From positions 1 through 64,000 of the forward strand of contig DASSPI010000019.1 in assembly GCA_035699705.1 (NCBI GenBank): a DNA stretch of 64,000 bases, written 5' to 3'. Below, piece by piece: positions 53,747 through 63,115 of this stretch. The position numbers and the translations under genes were made by a program. The notes under the pieces are model-generated. The model was given only the letters and a program-made list of their open reading frames with translations, did not search any database and had not been told where the DNA came from. Source of the stretch: CANKHA01 sp035699705 (GTDB taxonomy: Bacteria; Pseudomonadota; Alphaproteobacteria; Rhizobiales; Xanthobacteraceae). How positions within the stretch are numbered: position 1 is the stretch's first letter; each line of letters begins with the position of its first letter.

Positions 53747-54352
53747 ATGCCCACCGCCGTTGCCGGACCTGAAATCGAGCGCCTGATCCAGTTGCTCGCG
53801 CGCCTGCCGGGCCTGGGCCCGCGTTCGGCGCGGCGCGCGGCGCTGCATCTGATCAAGAAGCGCGAGCAGCTGATGGCTCCGCTCGGCGCCGCGCTTGCCA
53901 CCGCCATGGAAAAGATCGAGATCTGCCGGGTCTGCGGCAATATCGACACGCAAAATCCCTGCACCGTCTGCACCGACGATCGCCGCGACGCTTCCATCAT
54001 CGTCGCGGTCGCCGACGTCGCCGATCTGTGGGCGCTGGAGCGGGCGCATGCGATCAATTCGCGCTATCACGTGCTGGGCGGCACGCTCTCGCCGCTCGAC
54101 GGTGTCGGCCCGCAGGATCTTTCGATCGACGCGCTGGTCTCGCGCGCGCATGACGGCGGAGTGAAGGAAGTGATCCTGGCGCTGAATGCCACCGTCGACG
54201 GCCAGACCACGGCGCATTACATCACCGATCTTTTGCACGGCTCGGGGGTGAAGGTGACGCGGCTGGCGCATGGCGTGCCGGTCGGCGGCGAACTCGACTA
54301 TCTCGACGAGGGCACGCTTTCGGCCGCCATCAAGCAGCGGACGCTGTTTTAG
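53747..54352 (+). CDS. recR: Recombination protein RecR
   Basis: The 201-aa protein acts with RecF/RecO to load RecA on gaps. It has the HhH region LARLPGLGPRSARRAALHL, the zinc finger Cys60-Cys63-Cys72-Cys75 (CRVCGNIDTQNPCTVC), and a Toprim domain (ASIIVAVADVADLWALE). Standard length. It ends the dnaX-ebfC-recR operon and is convergent with the AmpG-like gene; a palindrome lies between. Confidence 0.96.
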   Translation: MPTAVAGPEIERLIQLLARLPGLGPRSARRAALHLIKKREQLMAPLGAALATAMEKIEICRVCGNIDTQNPCTVCTDDRRDASIIVAVADVADLWALERAHAINSRYHVLGGTLSPLDGVGPQDLSIDALVSRAHDGGVKEVILALNATVDGQTTAHYITDLLHGSGVKVTRLAHGVPVGGELDYLDEGTLSAAIKQRTLF

Positions 54353-54356
54353 AATC

Positions 54357-54420
54357 CGTCACCCCGAGGTGCGAGCACCGCAGGCAATCTATCCCGCCAC
54401 CTCAGGGTGACGGATTTAGG
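54357..54420. repeat. Palindromic repeat between recR and the AmpG-like gene
   Basis: CCGTCACCCCGAGGTG and CACCTCAGGGTGACGG are near-perfect complements around a 30-base loop. It can serve as a bidirectional terminator for the two convergent genes. The CGTCACCCTGAGG style is common in Hyphomicrobiales intergenic DNA. Confidence 0.65.
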
Positions 54421-55756
54421 GACGAGGCTTGTCCAGCTCGGCGAAATGTCCGCGCTGCTGCAGCCACCAGAGCAACAGGAAGCTCGGGATCGCCGACGCG
54501 GCGGTGACGACGAAGAACCAGAACCAGCCGGTCGCCTCGGCGACGAAGCCGCCCCCTGAAGCCAGCACCGTCCGTCCCACCGCAGCCAGCGCCGTGAGCA
54601 GGGCGTATTGCGTGGCGGTATGGGCGCGGTCTCCGCACAGCGCCGAGAGATAGGCGACGAAGATCACCGTGCCGATCGCGCCGGTGAAATTCTCCACGAT
54701 GATGGTGAAAGTGAGCGCGGCGACGTTCGCGCCCATCAGCGCCTGCCAGGAGAACACCAAGTTAGACGTCATCTGCAGCAGGCCGGCGATCCATAGGCTG
54801 GTTGAAAGCGGCAGCGCGCGGGCGATCATGCCGCCGGCGAAGCCACCGAGGATGGCTGCGATAAAGCCCACGCCCTTGACGATCGCGGCATAGGTTTCCT
54901 TGTCGAAGCCGATCTTCAGCACGAAAGGCGCGGTGAGCACGCCGGCAAAGGCGTCGCAGAACTTGAACAGCAGCACGAACAGCAGGATGGCGACGGCGGC
55001 CGGCCGGGTGAGAAAATCCTCGAAGGCGCCATAGGCGGTGACGAATACGCGATTGGCGACCTCGCGCGCGTCTTTCACCGGGGGGCGCTCGATGCCTTCG
55101 GGTTCGCGCGCCAACAGCGTTGCGGCAAGGCCGACGCCCATCAGCAGCGCCGCGACCACATAGCCCCAGGTCCAGGCCAGGCCGTGCGGGATGCCGCGAT
55201 ATTCGAACCAGGCCACCAGCGCCAGAACGCCGGCGCCCGCCACCAGCATGCCGACGCGATAGGCCGCCACATAGCCCGCCATGCCGGCAGCCTGCTCGCT
55301 GGTCTCCAGGCTTTCCACGCGGAAGGCGTCGATCACGATGTCCTGCGTGGCCGAGGCGGTCGCCACCGTCACCGCTCCGAGCGTGATGAGCGGGATCGAT
55401 ACCGACGGATCGCATAACCCGAGCAGCACGATCGCGGCGATCAGCAGGAGCTGGGAAAAAATCAGCCAGCCGCGGCGGCGGCCGAAGCGGCGCGACAGCA
55501 GCGGAATGTCGAGCGCATCCACCAGCGGCGCCCAGAGGAACTTGATGGTATAAGGAAGACCCACCAGCGAGAACAGGCCGATGGTGGCAAGGTCGATGTT
55601 GGCCTCGGTCAGCCAGACCGCCAGCGTCGAGCCCGACAGCGCCAGCGGCAACCCCGAGGCGAAGCCGAGCAGCATCACGATCAGCACCCGCGGCCGCAGA
55701 TAGACCGCGAACGCGTCGGTGAAAGAACTGCGCGCGGCGGACGTCGGGATGCTCAT
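54416..55756 (-). CDS. ampG: AmpG-like muropeptide permease (MFS)
   Basis: The 446-aa major facilitator has about 12-14 hydrophobic segments. The opening GFASGLPLALSGSTLAVWL and LVGLPYTIKFLWAPLVDAL are marks of the AmpG family, which imports anhydromuropeptides from the periplasm for cell-wall recycling. Other segments (ATQDIVIDAFRVESL, EQAAGMAGYVAAYRVGML) also match. The start at 55756 has AGG 7 bases upstream. It stands alone. Many Hyphomicrobiales use a Yej transporter for this job; both are present in this window. Confidence 0.88.
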   Translation of the reverse strand: MSIPTSAARSSFTDAFAVYLRPRVLIVMLLGFASGLPLALSGSTLAVWLTEANIDLATIGLFSLVGLPYTIKFLWAPLVDALDIPLLSRRFGRRRGWLIFSQLLLIAAIVLLGLCDPSVSIPLITLGAVTVATASATQDIVIDAFRVESLETSEQAAGMAGYVAAYRVGMLVAGAGVLALVAWFEYRGIPHGLAWTWGYVVAALLMGVGLAATLLAREPEGIERPPVKDAREVANRVFVTAYGAFEDFLTRPAAVAILLFVLLFKFCDAFAGVLTAPFVLKIGFDKETYAAIVKGVGFIAAILGGFAGGMIARALPLSTSLWIAGLLQMTSNLVFSWQALMGANVAALTFTIIVENFTGAIGTVIFVAYLSALCGDRAHTATQYALLTALAAVGRTVLASGGGFVAEATGWFWFFVVTAASAIPSFLLLWWLQQRGHFAELDKPRP

Positions 55757-55965
55757 GATAGACCTGCTCCTGCCGTATGGCCGCATTCCGGTCCGGACTC
55801 ACCGTTCCGAGCACATGCCTTGTTGCCGGGCATCCACGGCTTCGTCAAATCGGAACGTGGCAAGAACATGGATGGCCGGCAGGTCAGGCACGAAGACGGC
55901 GCCTCGCGCCTTTCGGCCGGCCCTGACGTGCTAATTGCGGCATCCGCAACGCAGGAACGAAGTTT

Positions 55966-57273
55966 TTATTCCGCCGGGCGGTTCGGCTCCGCCCCAGCTT
56001 GGCCGGAATCCTGTACCGGATTGAACAGAAACGGCTGCTCGCCATGGCCGTTCAAGTCGGACGACTGCAGCTGGCGCGGAATCGTTTCGATCTGTCTTGC
56101 CAGCTCGATCTCCTTGTCGGTGGCCGTGATCGGCATTTCCTTGAACCGGCGCGCGCTGACCAGCACACGGCTTTCCAAGGTGCCGACCGCCTCGTTGTAT
56201 TTCTCCACCGCTTTTTGAAGCGATGATCCGACGCTGGCGAAATGCGCGCCGAGCGTGCGCACGCGCTCGTACAGCTCCTTGCCGAGATTGCCGATCCTTT
56301 CGACTTCCTCGCCAAGCCGCTCTTGCCGCCAGCCATAGGCGATGGCTTTCAGGAGAGCGATCAGCGTGGTTGGCGTCGCCAGAATGACGCGCTGGTTGAC
56401 GCCCGCTTCGATCAGCGATGGGTCGGCCTCCAGCGCCGCGCTGTAGAACGATTCGCCCGGCAGAAACATGAAGACGAAGTCCGGCGCCGACTTGAATTGC
56501 TCCCAATAGGTCTTGTTGCTGAGGGCGCCGATATGCTTGCGAATCTGGTTGGCATAAGTGGCGAGATGCCCGTTCCGGCTGTTCTCATCCACCGCGTCGA
56601 GCGCCAGCAGATAGGCGTCGAGCGGCGATTTCGCGTCGATGACCACGAATTTATCGCCTGGCAGCCGCACCACCAGGTCGGGCCGCAGCCGGCCGTCTTC
56701 GGTATTGGCGGATTGCTGTTCGGTGAAGTCGCAATGGCCGATCATGCCGGCAAGCTCGACCACGCGCCGCAGCTGGATCTCTCCCCAGCGTCCGCGGATG
56801 CGAGGGCTTTTCAGGGCATTCACCAGGTTGTTGGTCTCAGCGCGAAGCTGCTGCTGCGAATCGAACAGGCTCCGGACCTGCGTGGTGAGGCCCTCATAGG
56901 CACCGATCCTCGCCTTCTCGACGTCCTGAATTTTCTGATCGAAGCGATCCAGCGATTCCTTGACCGGTCCGATGAGTTCCTTGATCGCTTTTTCCCGTTC
57001 CTGCAAATCTCTCGCCGCAGCCTCCTGGCGTTTTTGCAGGGTTTCATTCGCCAAAGCGAGGAACTGGGAGTTGTTTTTTTGCAGGGCATCGGAGGCGAGC
57101 GCGACAAAGGTATCCTTCATGCTGCTCAGCCGCTCCAGGTTCAGCTGGCGCTCGGTTTCGAGCACGCCGGACAGCTGGGTAACCTCGCGGCGCTGCCATG
57201 CCTTGCCGAGGAAAAAGCCGATGCCCGCGCCGATGGCGAGACAGACGACGGCCAAAAACAACAAAAGGTCCAT
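55966..57273 (-). CDS. rmuC: DNA recombination protein RmuC
   Basis: The 435-aa protein has an N-terminal membrane anchor (about 2-22), a long coiled-coil (about 30-150, many Glu/Gln/Lys heptads) and the RmuC nuclease-like domain with RGRWGEIQLRRVVE, RPDLVVRLPGDKFVVIDAKSPLDAY, and PDFVFMFLPGESFYSAAL. It is thought to limit inversions at short repeats. It is divergent from def. Confidence 0.94.
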   Translation of the reverse strand: MDLLLFLAVVCLAIGAGIGFFLGKAWQRREVTQLSGVLETERQLNLERLSSMKDTFVALASDALQKNNSQFLALANETLQKRQEAAARDLQEREKAIKELIGPVKESLDRFDQKIQDVEKARIGAYEGLTTQVRSLFDSQQQLRAETNNLVNALKSPRIRGRWGEIQLRRVVELAGMIGHCDFTEQQSANTEDGRLRPDLVVRLPGDKFVVIDAKSPLDAYLLALDAVDENSRNGHLATYANQIRKHIGALSNKTYWEQFKSAPDFVFMFLPGESFYSAALEADPSLIEAGVNQRVILATPTTLIALLKAIAYGWRQERLGEEVERIGNLGKELYERVRTLGAHFASVGSSLQKAVEKYNEAVGTLESRVLVSARRFKEMPITATDKEIELARQIETIPRQLQSSDLNGHGEQPFLFNPVQDSGQAGAEPNRPAE

Positions 57274-57413
57274 GGCATATGCTTTCTGGTAGGTCCCAGC
57301 GGATCAGTAGCATGATTCTCCGAACGAAGGGTGAACACTAGGTCGCCAAATCCAGCGCCTCAAGCAAAAACCCGCTCGTTGACCCGCCAACAAGTTCCGC
57401 TTACATCGCCGTC

Positions 57414-57986
57414 ATGGCTTTGCGCGACATTCTCATCCTGCCCGATCCGCGGTTGCGGCTGGTTTCCGATCCGGTGAAGACGATCGACGCGGAGACGCGC
57501 AAGCTGGCCGAGGACATGTTCGAGACGATGTATGCCGCCCCGGGCATCGGCCTGGCGGCGATCCAGGTCGGCGTGCGACAACGCGTTGTCACCCTCGACC
57601 TCGCCAAGAAGGACGAGCCGCCGCAGCCGCAGGTCTTCATCAATCCGGAAATCACCTGGCGCTCGGAAGACAAGGGCGTCTACGAGGAAGGTTGCCTGTC
57701 GATCCCCGAATATTACGAAGAGGTCGAGCGTCCGGCCCGGGTGAAAGTGAAATATCTCGATCTCGACGAAAAACTGCACGAGATCGAAGCCGATGGGTTG
57801 CTCGCCACCTGTCTGCAACACGAGATCGATCATCTCAACGGCGTGCTGTTCATCGATCATATTTCCAAGCTCAAGCGCGATCGGGTGACAAAAAAATTCG
57901 TCAAGGCGGCAAAGCTCACGGGCACGACGAGGCCCGCGGGGCCGCATCCGCCGGTCAGCGATAAAACGCGTACACACACGGTGTAG
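57414..57986 (+). CDS. def: Peptide deformylase
   Basis: The 190-aa metallohydrolase removes the formyl group from new proteins. Three motifs are intact: GIGLAAIQVG (44-53), EGCLSIP (92-98; Cys94 metal ligand) and HEIDH (136-140). A basic C-tail follows. It leads a def-fmt-GNAT-truA series, with a repeat-filled gap to fmt. Confidence 0.97.
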   Translation: MALRDILILPDPRLRLVSDPVKTIDAETRKLAEDMFETMYAAPGIGLAAIQVGVRQRVVTLDLAKKDEPPQPQVFINPEITWRSEDKGVYEEGCLSIPEYYEEVERPARVKVKYLDLDEKLHEIEADGLLATCLQHEIDHLNGVLFIDHISKLKRDRVTKKFVKAAKLTGTTRPAGPHPPVSDKTRTHTV

Positions 57987-57994
57987 CCATCTTT

Positions 57995-58177
57995 CCTTCA
58001 CCTCTCCCGTGGGGAGAGGCCGGATCGCGAAGCGATCCGGGTGAAGGCGTAGGGACTCCCTTATGCCCGAACCCCCTCGCCCCAACCCTCTCCCACCGAA
58101 GTCGGATCTATCCGACTTCGGCATTCAATAGTGCCGATCTCGAGTAAACCCGAGATCGGTGGGGGAGAGGGAGTTGC
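57995..58177. repeat. Composite palindromic repeat between def and fmt
   Basis: Left part: CTCTCCCGTGGGGAGAG and GGATCGCGAAGCGATCC hairpins (about 58001-58039). Right part (58075-58177): GTCGGATCTATCCGAC (58102-58117) and CTCGAGTAAACCCGAG (about 58140-58155) between CCCTCTCCCACCG and GGTGGGGGAGAGGG arms. The right part has the same layout as the element at 12046-12134. It sits inside the def-fmt unit and may affect its mRNA. Confidence 0.7.
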
Positions 58178-58229
58178 GCAGTGCCAAGCGGCTTGCGAAT
58201 TGCTCAACACGTTGAGCTAGGATCAATCC

Positions 58230-59153
58230 ATGTCCCTTCGCCTGATCTTCATGGGCACCCCGGATTTCGCCCTGCCGGCCCTCACCGAGCTGGTCGCGCG
58301 CGGCTATGACATCGCCGCGGTCTACACCCGGGCGCCGAAGCCCGCGGGCCGCCGCGGGCTGGAGCTGCAGCCAACGCCGGTCGAGCGCGAGGCCCGCCAC
58401 TTCAATCTGCCGGTGCTGACGCCCGCAACCCTGAAGACGCCGGAGGCGCAGGCCGCCTTCCGTGCGCATGGCGCCGATGCCGCGGTGGTCGTCGCCTATG
58501 GCCTGATCCTGCCCAAACCAATTCTCGATGCCGTGCCGCTCGGCTGCTTCAACATCCATGCCTCGCTGCTGCCGCGCTGGCGCGGCGCCGCGCCGATCAA
58601 CCGCTCCATCATGGCGGGCGACGCCGAGAGCGGCGTCACCATCATGCGGATGGACGAAGGCCTCGACACCGGCGCCCTGGCGATGGCCGATCGGGTGCCG
58701 ATCGGCCCGGACATGACGGCGGGGGAACTGCACGACGTGTTGGCGCGTATGGGCGCCGAGCTGATGCCGCGGGCGCTCGGCGCGCTGGAGCGCGGCACGC
58801 TCGAGGTCAAGCCGCAGCCCGAGGCGGGCGTCACCTATGCCGACAAGATCCGCAAGGACGAGACGCGCATCGACTGGTCGAAACCCGCCAGGCCGGTGCA
58901 CGACCATATCCGTGGGCTGTCGCCGTTTCCCGGCGCCTGGTTCGAAGCCGGGGGCACCCGGGTCAAGGTGCTGCGGTCGACGCTGGCGCAAGGCTCCGGC
59001 GCACCGGGGACCGTGCTCGACGATCAGCTTACGGTCGCCTGCGGCGAGGGCGCCGTGCGCCTGTTCGAATTGCAGCGCGCCGGCCGGCAGGCGATGAAGG
59101 CCGAGGAATTCCTGCGGGGTGCGGCAATCAAACGCGGCGCGAGACTGTCGTGA
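58230..59153 (+). CDS. fmt: Methionyl-tRNA formyltransferase
   Basis: The 307-aa enzyme formylates initiator Met-tRNA. The start MSLRLIFMGTPDFALPAL and the tRNA-binding loop KPAGRRGLELQPTPV are typical. The catalytic core is FNIHASLLPRWRGAAPIN with its Asn-His pair, and GVTIMRMDEGLDTGALA gives the conserved Asp. The C-terminal OB-type domain follows. The stop overlaps the GTG of the next gene by 4 bases. Confidence 0.97.
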   Translation: MSLRLIFMGTPDFALPALTELVARGYDIAAVYTRAPKPAGRRGLELQPTPVEREARHFNLPVLTPATLKTPEAQAAFRAHGADAAVVVAYGLILPKPILDAVPLGCFNIHASLLPRWRGAAPINRSIMAGDAESGVTIMRMDEGLDTGALAMADRVPIGPDMTAGELHDVLARMGAELMPRALGALERGTLEVKPQPEAGVTYADKIRKDETRIDWSKPARPVHDHIRGLSPFPGAWFEAGGTRVKVLRSTLAQGSGAPGTVLDDQLTVACGEGAVRLFELQRAGRQAMKAEEFLRGAAIKRGARLS

Positions 59154-59647
59154 GCGAAACAACGATTCGCCCCGAATTGCCGGGCGATGTGGCCAGCGTG
59201 CGCGATGTGTTGCGCGCCGCCTTCCAGGGCGAGGCGGAAGCCAAGCTGGTCGACGGCCTGCGCGCCGGCGACGACATTGCTCTATCGCTCGTCGCCACCG
59301 ACGCGAAAGAGCGCGTTGTCGGCTACGTGGCTTTCCCGCGGTTGCTGGTCGATGAAATTCCCTGCATCGGGCTCGCACCGCTCGCGGTTGCACTGGAATA
59401 TCAGCGGCGTGGCGTTGGCGAAGCATTGATCACGCGTGGCATGCTGGCGCTGAAGCAGCGTGGCGAAAAGCTTGCCTTCGTGCTGGGCGATCCGGCGTAT
59501 TACCGGCGCTTCGGCTTCGATCCGCAGGCGGCAGCGGCCTTCATATCCGATTACGCCGGACCCTGTTTCATGGCCTATCGGTTCACGGCGGATGCGCCGG
59601 CATCAGGAACCGTGCACTATCCGCCGGCCTTTGCGCGTCTGGGCTGA
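59150..59647 (+). CDS. GNAT family N-acetyltransferase
   Basis: The 165-aa protein starts at a GTG overlapping the fmt stop (GTGA). The acetyl-CoA binding motif A is ALEYQRRGVGEALITRGM (about 85-100); the FVLGDPAYYRRFGFDPQAA region is typical of the YhbS/PA3944-like branch of GNATs. Substrate unknown. Location between fmt and truA in Hyphomicrobiales suggests cotranscription but not a shared pathway. Confidence 0.9.
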   Translation: MSETTIRPELPGDVASVRDVLRAAFQGEAEAKLVDGLRAGDDIALSLVATDAKERVVGYVAFPRLLVDEIPCIGLAPLAVALEYQRRGVGEALITRGMLALKQRGEKLAFVLGDPAYYRRFGFDPQAAAAFISDYAGPCFMAYRFTADAPASGTVHYPPAFARLG

Positions 59648-59652
59648 TCGCC

Positions 59653-60390
59653 ATGCCCCGCTACAAGTTGCTGATCGAATACGACGGTGCGCCGTTTGCC
59701 GGCTGGCAGATCCAGGCCGGCCAGCCGACCGTGCAGGGCGTGCTGGCCGCGGCGGTGGAAGCCTTCTGCGGCGAAAAGGTCTCTGTCAGCGGCGCGGGGC
59801 GCACGGATGCGGGCGTGCATGCGCTCGGCCAGGTAGCGCATATCGATCTTTCCAAGGAATGGGACAGCGATACGGTGCGCGATGCGCTCACCGCGCAATT
59901 GCGGCCGCATCCGGTCGCGGTGCTCGCCGCCGAGCGGGTGCCGGATGATTTCGACGCGCGGTTTTCCGCGCGTGCGCGGCATTATCTGTATCGAATCGTC
60001 AACCGGCGTGCCGACCTCGCGCTCGACCGCGGCCGCGCCTGGCGGGTGCCCCGCCTGCTGGACGCCGCCGCGATGCACCGCGCCGCCCAGGGTCTCATCG
60101 GCAAGCACGACTTCACGACTTTCCGCGCGGCGGAATGCCAGGCGAAATCGCCGGTCAAGACGCTCGACCGTCTCGACGTGGCGCGCGAGGGCGATGAGAT
60201 CCGGATCTCTGCTTCGGCGCGCTCCTTTCTGCACCACCAGGTGCGCTCGATGGTCGGATCGCTGGCGCTGGTGGGCGAGGGGCGCTGGACCGCCAGGGAC
60301 CTGACGGGCGCGCTCGAGGCGCGCGACCGCACCGCCTGCGGGCCGATCGCGCCCCCGGACGGGCTGTACCTGGTGCGGGTGGAGTATTGA
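59653..60390 (+). CDS. truA: tRNA pseudouridine synthase A
   Basis: The 245-aa enzyme makes pseudouridine at positions 38-40 of tRNA. The start MPRYKLLIEYDGAPFAGWQIQ, the catalytic Asp52 in GAGRTDAGVHALGQ, and the later RARHYLYRIVN and FLHHQVRSMVG segments are diagnostic. Normal length. It ends the def-fmt-GNAT-truA row and is convergent with dapE. Confidence 0.97.
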   Translation: MPRYKLLIEYDGAPFAGWQIQAGQPTVQGVLAAAVEAFCGEKVSVSGAGRTDAGVHALGQVAHIDLSKEWDSDTVRDALTAQLRPHPVAVLAAERVPDDFDARFSARARHYLYRIVNRRADLALDRGRAWRVPRLLDAAAMHRAAQGLIGKHDFTTFRAAECQAKSPVKTLDRLDVAREGDEIRISASARSFLHHQVRSMVGSLALVGEGRWTARDLTGALEARDRTACGPIAPPDGLYLVRVEY

Positions 60391-60399
60391 GGGAACGTA

Positions 60400-60538
60400 T
60401 CCTCCACCGCATCCTGAGGAGCGCCTGAAAGGCGCGTGTCGAAGGATGGGCCGCCCTCGTCCTCCGAGACGCCGCGCACGCAAGTCGGCGCGATCCGATC
60501 TGCGCATTGTCAGTGCGCGGCTTCTCAGGATGAGGGCG
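60400..60538. repeat. Palindromic repeat between truA and dapE
   Basis: CCGCATCCTGAGGAGCGCC...GGCGCGTGTCGAAGGATGGG pairs in part with CTCGTCCTCCGAGACGCC and TTCTCAGGATGAGGGCGG on the other side. It belongs to the same TCGAGACGC/CTCAGGATGAGG class as the element at 28940-29078. It may end both convergent transcripts. Confidence 0.65.
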
Positions 60539-60549
60539 GAGTAAAGCGC

Positions 60550-61710
60550 TTAGCCGAAATACTTTTCCAGCACGCGCCGGTAGATGGCCGTCAGCGCGGC
60601 GAGATCGGTGAGCGGCACGCGCTCGTCGGTCTGGTGCATGGTCTGGCCGACGAGGCCGAATTCCACCACCGGGCAATAATTCTTGATGAAGCGCGCGTCC
60701 GAGGTGCCCCCGGTGGTGGACAATTCCGGCTTGCGCCTGGTTACCTCGGTGATCGCGCCGGCTACGAGGTCGGTGAAAGGCCCGGTCTCCACCACGAAGA
60801 CGTCGGCGTTCGACGGCTCCCATTCAAAGGCGAAACGGATGCGGCCGGCCGCGGCCTTGGCCGCGCGCTGCTCGATCAATTGCTTCAGCGAGGCTTGCGT
60901 GTGGCAATCGTTGAAGCGGATGTTGAAACGCGCGCGCGCCTCGCCGGGAATGAGATTGACCGTGGGATTACCCACATCGACCGAGGTGAATTCCAAATTC
61001 GACGGCTGAAAATGCGCGCTGCCCTGGTCGAGCGGCTCGTTCATCAGCGCGCTGATCAGCGCGACGATTCCGCGCACCGGATTTTCCGCGCGGTCGGGAT
61101 AGGCCACATGCCCCTGGCGCCCGGTGACAGTGAGAATGCCGTTGAGCGAGCCGCGCCGGCCGATCTTGATGGTGTCGCCCAGCTCGCGCACATTCGACGG
61201 CTCACCCAGGATGCAGTGATCGAATCTCTCCCCGCGCGCGGCCGCCCAGGCCACAAGCTTTACCGTGCCGTTGATCGCGATGCTTTCCTCGTCCCCGGTG
61301 ATCAGGAAGGAGATCGAGCCCTTCGGCTTGCCGCCATTCGCGGCGAGATAGTCGAGCGCGGCGGCCACCGCGCAGGCGATGCCGCCCTTCATGTCCACGG
61401 CGCCGCGGCCGTAAAGCTGGCCGTCCGCGACCTCGCCGGCGAAGGGCGCATGCGCCCAGGCTTTGACCTCGCCCGGTGGCACCACGTCGGTATGCCCGGC
61501 GAAGACGATGTTGGGCGCCGCCGCCCCGATGCGCGCGTAAAGATTCTCGATATCGGCGGTGCCCGGCTCGCTGAAGGTCATGCGGTGCACCGTGAAACCC
61601 GCGCCCTTCAGCAGGCCTTCGAGATAGCGCAGCGCGCCGCCCTCCGCCGGTGTGACGGAAGGACAGCGCAGCAGCTCCCGGGCGATGGCAAGCGGGTCGG
61701 CGGCACTCAT
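60550..61710 (-). CDS. dapE: Succinyl-diaminopimelate desuccinylase
   Basis: The 386-aa di-zinc M20 enzyme removes succinate from N-succinyl-LL-DAP in lysine/DAP synthesis. Metal and catalytic residues are visible: AGHTDVVPPGE (His73, Asp75), GRGAVDMKGG (Asp106), LITGDEES (Glu141-Glu142) and a late TGGTSDARF with the C-terminal histidine in GQTMHQTDE. The start at 61710 matches the family; the long upstream extension is not real. It lies downstream of dapD with a DUF805 gene between. Confidence 0.96.
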   Translation of the reverse strand: MSAADPLAIARELLRCPSVTPAEGGALRYLEGLLKGAGFTVHRMTFSEPGTADIENLYARIGAAAPNIVFAGHTDVVPPGEVKAWAHAPFAGEVADGQLYGRGAVDMKGGIACAVAAALDYLAANGGKPKGSISFLITGDEESIAINGTVKLVAWAAARGERFDHCILGEPSNVRELGDTIKIGRRGSLNGILTVTGRQGHVAYPDRAENPVRGIVALISALMNEPLDQGSAHFQPSNLEFTSVDVGNPTVNLIPGEARARFNIRFNDCHTQASLKQLIEQRAAKAAAGRIRFAFEWEPSNADVFVVETGPFTDLVAGAITEVTRRKPELSTTGGTSDARFIKNYCPVVEFGLVGQTMHQTDERVPLTDLAALTAIYRRVLEKYFG

Positions 61711-61741
61711 GCCGGCATTAGCCGCATCGCCGGCGACAGCG

Positions 61742-62176
61742 TCAAGCAGGCTGCACGTTCGCCGCCTGTTGCAGCGGATCGGGCCCGTACTGGTTAGGGC
61801 CGTCGGTGCCGCGCAGGAACCCGAGTTCAACGATGCCCCAGATCGCGATGGCGGCTCCCGCCAGGTTGAAGACAAAGCCGAGCCCGCCTCCTTGCTCGGC
61901 GATACCCTGCAGCACGCTGGGCAGCACGTAAAAGACCAGCAGCCACCAGGCGGACTTGTCGCGGTCGTGCAGGCGCTTGGCGCCGATCGCAAGGCCGATC
62001 CAGAGCAGCGGAATATAGGAAATCAGCAGTAAGACGATGAGGGCGCCAAATCCGCCGCTCATGACGGCAACAAAAGCCAGGGCGATCAGGATGGCGAGCA
62101 GCGCGAGCGTGGTGAGCCAGTAAATCGCGCGGTTGATCCGCCCGCGAAACGAGAAAAGCAGCTGCGTGAAAGGCAT
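61742..62176 (-). CDS. DUF805 membrane protein
   Basis: The 144-aa protein has four hydrophobic segments. Family marks are FSFRGRINRAIYW at the N-terminus, IGAKRLHDRDKSAWWLL mid-protein and the tail LRGTDGPNQYGPDP. Function of DUF805 is unknown. It lies between dapD and dapE on the same strand, 33 and 31 bases away, so it is probably cotranscribed with them. Confidence 0.92.
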   Translation of the reverse strand: MPFTQLLFSFRGRINRAIYWLTTLALLAILIALAFVAVMSGGFGALIVLLLISYIPLLWIGLAIGAKRLHDRDKSAWWLLVFYVLPSVLQGIAEQGGGLGFVFNLAGAAIAIWGIVELGFLRGTDGPNQYGPDPLQQAANVQPA

Positions 62177-62209
62177 GATGTCCCCCCTGAAAGAATCGGT
62201 GCCTTCAGC

Positions 62210-63043
62210 TTAATCCCTCAGCAATTCATTGATACTGGTCTTGGAGCGGGTTTTCTCGTCCACGCGCTTGACGATGACGGCGCAGTAAAGTCCCGGGCCA
62301 TTGTCCTTGCCCGGGAGCATGCCGGGCACCACCACCGAATAGGCCGGCACCTCGCCCTGCAACACCTGTCCGCTCTGGCGGTCGACGATCTTGGTGGAAG
62401 CGCCGATGAAGACGCCCATCGACAGCACCGAGCCGGTTCGCACGATGACGCCTTCGGCCACCTCGGAGCGCGCGCCGACGAAGCAATTGTCCTCGATGAT
62501 CACCGGTCCGGCCTGCAGCGGCTCGAGCACGCCGCCGATGCCGGCGCCGCCGGAGATGTGGCAGTTCTTGCCGATCTGCGCGCAGGAGCCGACGGTCGCC
62601 CAGGTATCGATCATGCTGCCGGAATCCACATAGGCGCCGAGATTGACGAAAGACGGCATCAGCACGACGTTGGGCGCGATGAAAGCCGAGCGGCGCACGA
62701 TCGAGCCCGGCACGGCACGAAAGCCGGCGGCGCGAAACTTCTCCGCGCTCCAGCCGGCGAATTTCGAGGGCACCTTGTCCCACCACACCGCGCCGCCGGG
62801 CCCGCCGGGAATGACCTCCATGTCGTTGAGCCGGAACGACAGCAGCACGGCCTTCTTCAGCCACTGGTTGACGCGCCAGACTCCGTTGTCCGCCTGCTTC
62901 TCGGCGACGCGCGCCTCGCCGCGATCGAGCAGGTCGAGCGCGGCCTCCACGGCATCGCGGATTTCGCCTTTGGTCGCGGGGCCGACGCCGTCGCGCTTCT
63001 CGAATGCGTCATCGATGATCTTGGCCAGCCCGGACTGCGACAT
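62210..63043 (-). CDS. dapD: Tetrahydrodipicolinate N-succinyltransferase
   Basis: The 277-aa enzyme transfers succinate from succinyl-CoA to tetrahydrodipicolinate, two steps before DapE. The N-terminal helical domain (to about 100) is followed by a left-handed beta-helix with hexapeptide repeats (IVRRSAFIAPNVVLMPSFVN, GAYVDSGSMIDTWATVGSCAQIGKNCHISGG), with the family motif EDNCFVGARSEVAEGVIV. Length fits the family. Followed by DUF805 and dapE. Confidence 0.97.
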   Translation of the reverse strand: MSQSGLAKIIDDAFEKRDGVGPATKGEIRDAVEAALDLLDRGEARVAEKQADNGVWRVNQWLKKAVLLSFRLNDMEVIPGGPGGAVWWDKVPSKFAGWSAEKFRAAGFRAVPGSIVRRSAFIAPNVVLMPSFVNLGAYVDSGSMIDTWATVGSCAQIGKNCHISGGAGIGGVLEPLQAGPVIIEDNCFVGARSEVAEGVIVRTGSVLSMGVFIGASTKIVDRQSGQVLQGEVPAYSVVVPGMLPGKDNGPGLYCAVIVKRVDEKTRSKTSINELLRD

Positions 63044-63115
63044 GCTCGCTTTTCCTGTGGTGAAAGGGGCTTGTTGTGTCGCGCGGCGGCGGCGGGCTTG
63101 TCAATGGCGGGAAGC

